This document shows, piece after piece, positions 1 through 5,827 of a stretch of 5,827 nt of DNA (within the stretch, counting starts at the first letter, position 1; the number at the start of each line of letters is the position of its first letter). Origin of the DNA: Bacteroidota bacterium (GTDB lineage Bacteria; Bacteroidota; Ignavibacteria; Kryptoniales; JAKASW01). The stretch lies in the NCBI GenBank assembly GCA_021789755.1, contig JAJYJD010000236.1, forward strand, positions 1 to 5,827, written 5' to 3'. Under the pieces are notes generated by a model. It did not search any database. It saw only the letters and a list, made by a program, of their open reading frames with translations, and was not told where the DNA came from. A program made the translations under genes and the position numbers.

Positions 1-1
1 G

Positions 2-1012
2 GAATTCATGACGACCGAACATCTGGTCACGGCCAGAGTCGGAACAACTCTCGAGGACGCCGAAAAGATTTTGCAGAAGTATAAGGTCGAGAAGCTGCCG
101 GTCGTCGACAACTCCGGCAAGCTGCGCGGCCTGATCACGTTTAAGGATATTCAGAAGAAAAAGCGCTACCCCTACGCGTGCAAGGACGAGCGGGGAAGAC
201 TGCGCGTCGGAGCTGCTGTCGGAGTGAAGGGGGAAACGTTTGATCGCGTCGAAGCGCTGGCGAGAGCCGGAGTAGATGTAGTAATCGTGGATACAGCGCA
301 CGGACATTCCCGCGGCGTCATAGAAATGGTGAAGATGCTGAAGAAGAAATATCCCGGGCTCCAACTTGTCGCAGGAAATGTCGGGACCAAAGAGGGAACT
401 TCTGCGCTCATAAAAGCCGGGGTGGACGGTGTCAAGGTCGGGATCGGACCGGGCAGCATCTGCACGACGCGCGTCGTTGCGGGAATAGGCATCCCGCAGA
501 TTACCGCTGTGATGGAGTGTGCATCGGTCGCAGCCAGGAACAAAGTCCCGATAATAGCGGACGGCGGCATAAAACAGACGGGTGATATCGCCAAGGCAAT
601 TGCTGCCGGAGCCGACAGCGTGATGATTGGAAATTTGTTTGCGGGAGTGGAGGAAAGCCCCGGTGAAAAGATGCTTTACGAGGGAAGAGCTTATAAGACT
701 TATCGGGGCATGGGATCGCTGGAGGCGATGAAAGCCGGAAGCAGCGACCGGTATTTCCAGGACGTCGAAGACGATATTAAGAAACTTGTCCCCGAAGGAA
801 TAGAAGGCCGGGTTCCATACCGCGGGCCGTTGAGCGATACCGTCTACCAGATGGTCGGCGGTCTCAGATCGGCAATGGGTTACCAGGGCTGCAAGACGAT
901 CCGGGACCTGAAAAAGAACGGGAAGTTCGTCAGGATTACCTCTGCCGGACTGACGGAAAGTCACCCGCACGACGTCGATATCGTCAAAGAAGCGCCGAAT
1001 TACCATCTATGA
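2..1012 (+). CDS. guaB: IMP dehydrogenase, 5'-truncated by the window edge
   Basis: This enzyme oxidises IMP to XMP with NAD+, the committed cytosolic step of GMP synthesis. The reading frame is open to the window edge, and the ATG at 8 sits inside the family's conserved MT-x-x-x-LVTA stretch, so it is internal. Against full-length bacterial enzymes of about 490 residues, roughly 155-160 N-terminal residues are missing. Counting from that Met, residues 1-48 are the end of the second CBS (Bateman) repeat and the rest is the catalytic TIM barrel. The active-site loop GIGPGSICTTR carries the catalytic Cys152 (codon 461-463), ADGG at 184-187 binds phosphate, YRGMGS at 232-237 starts the flap, and DRYFQ provides the Arg248-Tyr249 dyad that acts as base in family members. 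The HPHDVDIVKEAPNY ending is intact. No key residue is missing in the visible part. Its TGA overlaps the next gene's ATG (ATGA, 1009-1012). Confidence 0.96.
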   Translation, partial: EFMTTEHLVTARVGTTLEDAEKILQKYKVEKLPVVDNSGKLRGLITFKDIQKKKRYPYACKDERGRLRVGAAVGVKGETFDRVEALARAGVDVVIVDTAHGHSRGVIEMVKMLKKKYPGLQLVAGNVGTKEGTSALIKAGVDGVKVGIGPGSICTTRVVAGIGIPQITAVMECASVAARNKVPIIADGGIKQTGDIAKAIAAGADSVMIGNLFAGVEESPGEKMLYEGRAYKTYRGMGSLEAMKAGSSDRYFQDVEDDIKKLVPEGIEGRVPYRGPLSDTVYQMVGGLRSAMGYQGCKTIRDLKKNGKFVRITSAGLTESHPHDVDIVKEAPNYHL

Positions 1013-2133
1013 ATTTGACCGACTTGCAGAAAGACTCGATTGGGTTCATAAAGAAACTACAGTCTCATCTCAGGAGAAATTCTCTTGACGCATTCTTTGT
1101 TGCCGATATCCCGAACGTCCGTTACCTCACCACCTTCAGCGGCACTTCTGGATATTGCCTTGTCCTGCGGGACAGCGCATTTTTCCTGACCGATTCCCGA
1201 TACAAGATCCAGGCGAGCCAGCAAGTCGCAAGCTGTGAGACCGTCATATACGCCGGTAATGTCTTCGACTTCATGAAGAAAAAGTTCTTCAGGCTCACGA
1301 GCAGCAGGCATACCTCGATCGGAATCGAGGACAGCCTCCCCGTCGGGCTTCTCGCCGATGCTGAAAGCAGGCTTAACGGCTGTAAATTTGTCAGGACATC
1401 TCAGGTCATAGAGAAACTCGCCGCCGTGAAGACCAGGGCGGAGGTGGAGAGAATTATGAAAGCATGTGCCATCAGTGGCAGTGCTCTCGACGTCCTGGTA
1501 CAGGAGGATTGGGTCGGCCAGACGGAGACGGGGTTGTCCGCGATGCTGGAGTTCAATCAGAAGATGCTCGGCGCTTCAAAGGAATCTTTCGACACGATCG
1601 TCGCGAGCGGTCGCCGCGGATCAATGCCGCACGGCGTCGCCTCCGCCAAGGATATAGCGCGCGGGGAATTTGTCACGATAGATTTTGGTTGCTTCTACGA
1701 TGGCTACGCATCCGATATCACACGAACATTTCAGACAGGGGCGGAGATTAGACCGGAGCTGAAGAAAGTCTATGACGTGGTTCACGATGCACAGCAGAAA
1801 GCGGTCGACTCCGCGCGCGCAGGTGTGGAAGCCGCAAAGGTGGACAAAGCAGCCAGAGATTATATCGAGAAAAAAGGATACGGAAAGTTCTTCGGCCACG
1901 GGACCGGGCATGGATTGGGCCTCCGCATACACGAACTCCCCAGAGTATCGAAGATAAGCGAGGACGTGCTCGTAGAAGGTAACGTAATAACTATTGAGCC
2001 CGGCATATATATCCCGCGGCTTGGCGGTGTGAGGATAGAGGACGATTTTCTCGTGAAGAAGGAAGGCGTCGTCCAACTTTCACATTTTTCCAAGGAAGCG
2101 GACTACTATATTTCAGCCTATGACAGAAGTTGA
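1009..2133 (+). CDS. M24-family Xaa-Pro aminopeptidase
   Basis: This is a cytosolic dinuclear-metal peptidase that removes an N-terminal residue preceding proline (PepP/PepQ/YqhT type). It has 374 residues, normal for the short bacterial form. Residues about 15-135 form the creatinase-like N-terminal domain (NVRYLTTFSGTSGYCLV) and about 143-365 the pita-bread catalytic domain. The five metal ligands are visible: Asp225 and Asp236 (DFG..., YASDITRT), His301 (GHGTGHGLG), Glu330 (ITIEPGIY) and Glu344 (VRIEDD). His208 and His308 fit the proton-shuttle and substrate histidines, and most spacings match E. coli PepP as I remember it. Both domains are complete, so activity is expected. The start overlaps the guaB stop and has only a weak purine stretch (AAAGAAG) far upstream, so it probably relies on coupling to guaB translation. 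Aminopeptidase versus dipeptidase (prolidase) cannot be settled from sequence, so no symbol is given. Confidence 0.93.
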   Translation: MNLTDLQKDSIGFIKKLQSHLRRNSLDAFFVADIPNVRYLTTFSGTSGYCLVLRDSAFFLTDSRYKIQASQQVASCETVIYAGNVFDFMKKKFFRLTSSRHTSIGIEDSLPVGLLADAESRLNGCKFVRTSQVIEKLAAVKTRAEVERIMKACAISGSALDVLVQEDWVGQTETGLSAMLEFNQKMLGASKESFDTIVASGRRGSMPHGVASAKDIARGEFVTIDFGCFYDGYASDITRTFQTGAEIRPELKKVYDVVHDAQQKAVDSARAGVEAAKVDKAARDYIEKKGYGKFFGHGTGHGLGLRIHELPRVSKISEDVLVEGNVITIEPGIYIPRLGGVRIEDDFLVKKEGVVQLSHFSKEADYYISAYDRS

Positions 2134-2180
2134 ATGCGGTTTAATGCCTGCTGTTCTCTCATACAAAGGGCGTCAGAAGA

Positions 2181-3497
2181 ATGGAAAATAAAGTACTGAT
2201 CATCGCATATTATTTCCCGCCGATGGGACTGAGCGGTGTCCAGAGAACATTGAAGTTTGCGAAGTATTTGAAAGACTACAATTGGGATCCCACCGTTCTA
2301 ACGGTAACCCCGACGGCCTACTACGCACTCGACTATTCGATGCTCAGGGAACTGAACGAGAGCAACATAAACACCGTGAGGACGAATTCCATCGACCCCA
2401 CACGACTTTTCGAGGCAGGAAAGCCGGTGAAGATGCCTCACGAAAAGCTCAGGAATTTCCTAAGTGCGATCAGTCAGGCCGTGTTCATACCCGACAATAA
2501 GGTGGGCTGGAAACACGATGCGGTGAAAGCCGCAAGGAAACTGATGCGTGAGGAGAATTTCGACGTGATATTTTCCACCGCACCGCCCTACACCTGCCAT
2601 CTGATCGGCGTAATTCTCTCGCGTGAGTTCGGGGTCCCGCTCGTCGTCGACTACCGGGATGCGTGGGTCGATAACCCGCTTCACTTCTACCTCACCCCGA
2701 TCCACCGTTTCGTGCACCAGAGGATGGAGAAGAAGGTCCTGAGAACATCCAGCAGGGTGATCACGATCAACCGGAGAATCAAGGAATTGATGATTCGCAG
2801 GTACCGGTTTCTCGGATACAACGATATTTCGATTATCCCGCAGGGCTACGACCCGGCCGATTTTCAGGTAGAGGACAATCTTAAGCTTCCGTACTCGGAC
2901 AAGATGAGGTTTACCTACTCGGGCACATTTTACAGGAACAGGACGCCGAAATACTTTCTGCGCGCTCTTTCGGAGTTCATCAAGGAACACCCCGGTTATA
3001 GGAAGAAGATTGAAGCGGTGTTCATCGGGACATTCAGAAAAGAGAACCTTGCACTCGTCGAGTCGCTCGGCCTGCAGGAAACCGTAAAGATATTCGGATA
3101 TCTGGACCATAAATCGGCGATAAGATATCTGATGGCAAGCGACGTCCTCTGGATGACGATCGGAAACGGAAAGGGAGAGGATATGATCTCCACCGGGAAG
3201 CTATTTGAATACATCGGCAGCAGGAAACCGATCCTCGGACTTGTTCCGGACGGCGTCGCGAAGAGCACGATACTTGAATCGGGCGCCGGGAAGGTTGCCG
3301 CGCCGGATGATGTAGCCGGAATTAAGAGCAACATCGCAGAGTACTTCGCTTTGTGGGAGCAGGATCGGCTACCTGAAATAGATCAGGAATTTGCGAAAGG
3401 CTTCGACAGAGTCAAGTTGGCGGGCGATCTCGCGAAAGAATTGTCGACTCTGCTCGATTATAGAGGATCTTATGCAAAGGTAGGAGTTCTGCGTTGA
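2181..3497 (+). CDS. GT-B fold glycosyltransferase, GT4-like
   Basis: This is probably a nucleotide-sugar-dependent glycosyltransferase acting at the cytosolic membrane face in building a surface or secreted polysaccharide; donor and acceptor are unknown. It has 438 residues, no signal peptide and no clear membrane segment. The N-terminal Rossmann half opens with VLIIAYYFPPMGLSGVQR (5-22), the glycine-containing acceptor loop of this family, and includes DYRDAW (157-162). The C-terminal donor half includes IIPQGYDPADF (218-228), YSGTFYRNRTP (246-256), FGYLDHKSAIRYLMASDVLW (305-324) and TGKLFEYIGSRKPIL (338-352). Glu343 lies where the second Glu of the usual E-x7-E motif would be; the first Glu is not at the canonical spacing, though Glu333 is near. 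AAAGGG at 2165-2170 may be the ribosome binding site. It is the only gene here separated from its upstream neighbour by a gap (47 bases). The galE gene two places downstream could supply UDP-sugars, which is inference. Confidence 0.85.
   Translation: MENKVLIIAYYFPPMGLSGVQRTLKFAKYLKDYNWDPTVLTVTPTAYYALDYSMLRELNESNINTVRTNSIDPTRLFEAGKPVKMPHEKLRNFLSAISQAVFIPDNKVGWKHDAVKAARKLMREENFDVIFSTAPPYTCHLIGVILSREFGVPLVVDYRDAWVDNPLHFYLTPIHRFVHQRMEKKVLRTSSRVITINRRIKELMIRRYRFLGYNDISIIPQGYDPADFQVEDNLKLPYSDKMRFTYSGTFYRNRTPKYFLRALSEFIKEHPGYRKKIEAVFIGTFRKENLALVESLGLQETVKIFGYLDHKSAIRYLMASDVLWMTIGNGKGEDMISTGKLFEYIGSRKPILGLVPDGVAKSTILESGAGKVAAPDDVAGIKSNIAEYFALWEQDRLPEIDQEFAKGFDRVKLAGDLAKELSTLLDYRGSYAKVGVLR
3481..3486 (+). 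promoter_or_regulatory. Shine-Dalgarno site that decides the TTG start of purD
   Basis: TAGGAG lies inside the 3' end of the glycosyltransferase gene, 7 bases before TTG at 3494. In the purD frame there is a TAG stop at 3461-3463 and no ATG or GTG between it and the TTG. The next candidate, GTG at 3500, would have poorer spacing (13 bases) and would remove part of the conserved MRVLVVGGGG start. Confidence 0.75.
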
Positions 3498-4792
3498 GAG
3501 TGCTGGTAGTAGGTGGCGGCGGGCGTGAACATGCACTGGTAGATGCAATATCGCGCGACCAGGGAGTCAAAGTTTTTTGCGCGCCCGGGAATGCCGGGAT
3601 CGCCGCTCAAGCCGAGCTCGTAAATCTGAATTCGGATGATGTGCTCCATCTCCTCAGATTCGTTGATGACAGCAAGATCGATTTGACCGTCGTCGGGCCG
3701 GAACAGCCTCTTGCAGTCGGGATTGTGGACACGTTCGAAAGCAAGGGGAAAAAGATTTTCGGCCCCAGAAAACTTGCAGCGCGGCTCGAGACCAGCAAGG
3801 TGTTCGCCAAAGAGTTCATGAAACGTTGGAAGATTCCTACGGCTGAATTCAGGTCGTTCACGATACAACAACGCGAAGAACTTCTGGCCTACCTCAACGG
3901 AGCGAAATACCCTCTCGTGCTCAAAGCCGACGGCCTGGCAGCGGGGAAGGGCGTCTCGATCGTTGAGTCGGCCAAAGATGCAGAAGGAGAGCTGGAGAGG
4001 CTTTTCGTGAAAAAGATTTTCGGGGGAGCCGGGGAAAGAGTGGTTGTCGAGGACTTCATGGCCGGAGTGGAGGCATCGGTCTTTGCCATTACAGATGGAA
4101 AGGATTATGTCGTGTTGCCGCCGGCGCAGGATCATAAGCGGGCCGGAGATGGTGACACGGGCAAAAACACCGGCGGCATGGGCGCATTTGCTCCGACCCC
4201 TTTCGTGGGAGAATCTGAAATGGCCGCCATCAAGTCTTCCGTGATAGAAAAAGTGATTTCAGCTACTGCAGCTGAAGGATTTCCTTTCAAAGGCTGTCTC
4301 TACTGCGGCATGATGCTGACTTCAGATGGCCCAAAGGTCGTGGAATTCAACGCCAGGTTCGGGGATCCTGAGACTCAAGCTGTTCTGCAGCTTCTGGATT
4401 CTTCACTCCTGGAACTCCTCGAGGCCAGCGCAAGCAGGAAGGTAGGCTCGTACAATCTGAAACTAAACTCCTCGGCCTCTGTCTGTATAATAGCGGCATC
4501 GAAAGGCTATCCGGACTATCACGAAAGCGGAAAGGAAATCAGCGGACTGGAAATGAAGTCGGACACGTCGAAAGTGTTTCACTCGGGCACAAAACTATCG
4601 GGCGGGAAAATAGTAACTTCCGGTGGACGTGTGATCGGCGTGACCGGCACGGATCCGGGCGGTCGAATTAAAAAGGCGGCGGAAATTGCATACGACCGAC
4701 TCAGAGGGATTCGATACGATGGAATGTTCTACCGTCACGACATCGGCAAGAAGGCGAGCGACCTTGAGGCTATGAAAGGACAATCGTCATGA
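3494..4792 (+). CDS. purD: Phosphoribosylamine-glycine ligase (GAR synthetase)
   Basis: This is the second enzyme of de novo purine synthesis. It joins 5-phosphoribosylamine and glycine with ATP to give GAR. It has 432 residues, the normal single-function length. Residues 1-100 are the N domain with VLVVGGGGREHAL (3-15) and VVGPEQPLAVGIVD (66-79). Next comes the ATP-grasp core with SKVFAKEFM (101-109), LKADGLAAGKGV (143-154) and QDHKRAGDGDTGKNTGGMG (212-230). The metal-binding segment VEFNARFGDPETQ (283-295) has Glu284 and Asn286, and the C domain ends near 420. No key residue is missing. Translation begins at TTG, overlapping the upstream TGA as TTGA (3494-3497), with a good ribosome binding site. 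Its presence with guaB in the same run ties the unit to purine supply. It is not fused to purM or purN. Confidence 0.97.
   Translation: MRVLVVGGGGREHALVDAISRDQGVKVFCAPGNAGIAAQAELVNLNSDDVLHLLRFVDDSKIDLTVVGPEQPLAVGIVDTFESKGKKIFGPRKLAARLETSKVFAKEFMKRWKIPTAEFRSFTIQQREELLAYLNGAKYPLVLKADGLAAGKGVSIVESAKDAEGELERLFVKKIFGGAGERVVVEDFMAGVEASVFAITDGKDYVVLPPAQDHKRAGDGDTGKNTGGMGAFAPTPFVGESEMAAIKSSVIEKVISATAAEGFPFKGCLYCGMMLTSDGPKVVEFNARFGDPETQAVLQLLDSSLLELLEASASRKVGSYNLKLNSSASVCIIAASKGYPDYHESGKEISGLEMKSDTSKVFHSGTKLSGGKIVTSGGRVIGVTGTDPGGRIKKAAEIAYDRLRGIRYDGMFYRHDIGKKASDLEAMKGQSS
4775..4780 (+). promoter_or_regulatory. Shine-Dalgarno site of galE
   Basis: AAAGGA lies in the last codons of purD, 8 bases before the galE ATG at 4789. 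It supports this ATG, which overlaps the purD stop as ATGA (4789-4792). Confidence 0.65.
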
Positions 4793-5760
4793 AGATTTTA
4801 GTGACCGGGGGTGCCGGTTATATAGGCTCGATATGTACCGAGGAACTGCTGAATGCCGGCCATCAGGTGACCGTCTATGACAACCTGAGCGAGGGACACC
4901 GCTCAGCGGTTGACCCAAGAGCATCTTTCATACTCGGTAAACCCGAAGAGCGCGGGGACATTCTAAACGCGGTCAGATTGGCGGCGCCGGCCGCTGTCAT
5001 GCATTTCGCGGCGAATGCTCTTGTGGGTGAATCTATGACAAACCCGGGAAAGTACTTCCACAATAACGTCGCCAACGGCGTCGAATTGCTCGAAGCAGTC
5101 GTTCAGTCCGGCGTGAAGAAATTTGTCTTCAGTTCTACCTGCGCCACTTACGGTCCTCCTGAACGTGAGCCTATGACGGAAGATCTTCCTCAACGCCCGA
5201 TAAATCCTTACGGCGAATCCAAACTCATGTTTGAAAAAATACTCCAGTGGTATAATCGAATACACGGCTTGGATTTTATTGCCTTCCGATATTTTAACGC
5301 CGCGGGTGCCAGCGTAAAGTACGGCGAGCATCACCGCACTGAGACGCATTTGATACCAAATGTGCTGGGTGCTGCGCTCGGCAAGACTAAACAATGCGAA
5401 ATATACGGGACGGATTACCCAACACCCGACGGTACTTGCATACGCGACTACATCCACATTTTAGATCTCGCACAAGCTCATATTCTGGGCCTTCAACCCG
5501 GTAAATCGGGTTTTTACAATCTTGGCAACGGCGACGGTTACTCTGTACGCCAGGTCATCGATACTTGTGAGAAAATTGTGGGAAAGAAGATTCCGACCGT
5601 TGAAAAGGCGCGACGCCCCGGCGATCCTCCGAGACTTGTCGCGAAGGCAGATAAGGCTATCAGTGAGCTCGGCTGGAAACCCCGGTATCCCAAACTCGAC
5701 GACATCGTTGCTACAGCCTGGGCATGGCATAGGAAACATCCGGACGGTTACGCTGACTGA
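4789..5760 (+). CDS. galE: UDP-glucose 4-epimerase
   Basis: This is a cytosolic NAD+-dependent short-chain (extended SDR) epimerase that interconverts UDP-glucose and UDP-galactose, and in some members UDP-GlcNAc and UDP-GalNAc. It supplies sugars for LPS, capsule or exopolysaccharide. It has 323 residues, slightly shorter than the usual 325-340. The NAD loop TGGAGYIGS (6-14), the ribose-binding YDN (30-32), HFAANALVGES (72-82), SSTCATYG (115-122, with Thr117 as likely catalytic Ser/Thr), the catalytic YGESK (Tyr141, Lys145), FRYFNAAGA (167-175), DGTCIRDYIHILDLAQAH (214-231) and RRPGDPP (275-281) are all present. The HFAAN-x-LVGES and STCATYG forms resemble the Gram-positive-type GalE rather than the E. 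coli enzyme. Two positions look unusual: the segment at 50-52 reads GKP where the family usually has GD(I/L), and Leu283 sits where E. coli has its substrate-gating Tyr299. The fold and catalytic residues still argue for an active epimerase. Confidence 0.93.
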   Translation: MKILVTGGAGYIGSICTEELLNAGHQVTVYDNLSEGHRSAVDPRASFILGKPEERGDILNAVRLAAPAAVMHFAANALVGESMTNPGKYFHNNVANGVELLEAVVQSGVKKFVFSSTCATYGPPEREPMTEDLPQRPINPYGESKLMFEKILQWYNRIHGLDFIAFRYFNAAGASVKYGEHHRTETHLIPNVLGAALGKTKQCEIYGTDYPTPDGTCIRDYIHILDLAQAHILGLQPGKSGFYNLGNGDGYSVRQVIDTCEKIVGKKIPTVEKARRPGDPPRLVAKADKAISELGWKPRYPKLDDIVATAWAWHRKHPDGYAD

Positions 5761-5827
5761 GTTGCGAAGTCCAGTTCAAAACTGCTCGCCCTGCAGGACA
5801 TGGAGACTCATTGATAGAAAGAGTGCC
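5761..5827 (+). other. Downstream tail with a possible start of the next gene
   Basis: These 67 bases after galE hold no complete gene. GGAG at 5802-5805 stands 5 bases before TTG at 5811, and the frame from there (L/M-I-E-R-V) is open to the window edge, so a further gene of the same transcription unit could start here. Only about five codons are visible, so the product cannot be named. A 5-base inverted repeat (CAGTT/AACTG, 5772-5784) is present but lacks a T-run, so there is no sign of a terminator after galE. Confidence 0.25.

Noticed and set aside
2..7. GAATTC at the very start, as if the sequence began at an EcoRI cloning junction
   Set aside because: The same hexamer occurs elsewhere in the window (for example near 2384, 3844 and 4343), and the guaB frame reads through it naturally. 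There is no vector sequence.
8..1012. guaB as a short, CBS-less IMP dehydrogenase or GMP reductase beginning at the ATG at 8
   Set aside because: The frame is open upstream of 8, the Met lies within a conserved CBS-domain motif, and half a CBS repeat is present. It is a window truncation.
2134..2180. Promoter in the 47-base gap before the glycosyltransferase gene
   Set aside because: I see no pair of -35/-10 boxes at proper spacing (TTGAAT at 2130 to TCATAC at 2159 is 23 bases apart), nor a Bacteroidota-type TAnnTTTG box.
3470..4135. 221-codon open frame on the minus strand opposite purD, and other long minus-strand frames
   Set aside because: They lie opposite strongly conserved coding sequence, have no recognisable protein motif and show no ribosome binding site. 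They are shadows of the + strand genes.
5772..5784. Inverted repeat CAGTT-CAA-AACTG after galE as a transcription terminator
   Set aside because: The stem is only 5 bases with a 3-base loop, is AT-rich and is not followed by a T-run.
5800..5814. ATG at 5800 opening a 4-codon frame (METH) that overlaps the TTG at 5811
   Set aside because: It is too short to support as a gene, and such tiny frames arise often by chance.

Overview
The window is an ordinary chromosomal stretch of a bacterium with roughly balanced to slightly GC-rich DNA. It carries five genes, all on the + strand, packed head to tail with almost no non-coding DNA. The IMP dehydrogenase resembles those of the Bacteroidota/Ignavibacteria/Chlorobi side of the tree (FCB superphylum), with the end HPHDVDIVKEAPNY, the linker KDIQKKKRYPYACKDERGRL and the flap YRGMGSLEAMKAGSSDRYFQ. 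That placement comes from remembered family patterns and is tentative. Shine-Dalgarno sites are visible (AGGAG before purD, AAAGGA before galE), unlike in many core Bacteroidia, which fits a deeper FCB lineage better.

Layout: positions 1-1012 are the 3' two-thirds of guaB (IMP dehydrogenase), cut by the window edge. Positions 1009-2133 are an M24-family Xaa-Pro aminopeptidase with all metal ligands. After a 47-base gap, 2181-3497 is a GT-B fold (GT4-like) glycosyltransferase of unknown acceptor. Positions 3494-4792 are purD (GAR synthetase), starting at TTG. Positions 4789-5760 are galE (UDP-glucose 4-epimerase). The last 67 bases hold no complete gene, but a next gene may begin at 5811. Three of the four junctions are 4-base stop/start overlaps (ATGA, TTGA, ATGA), so this is probably one transcription unit with translational coupling.

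Functionally the run mixes purine synthesis (guaB toward GMP, purD at step 2 of de novo IMP synthesis), peptide turnover (M24 peptidase) and envelope or exopolysaccharide sugar metabolism (galE, glycosyltransferase). There is no mobile element, CRISPR array, tRNA or rRNA, toxin/defence module or phage gene. I find no convincing undescribed system. The points worth a second look are modest: the mixed operon, the TTG overlap start of purD, two unusual positions in GalE, and a terminator-like hairpin inside galE.
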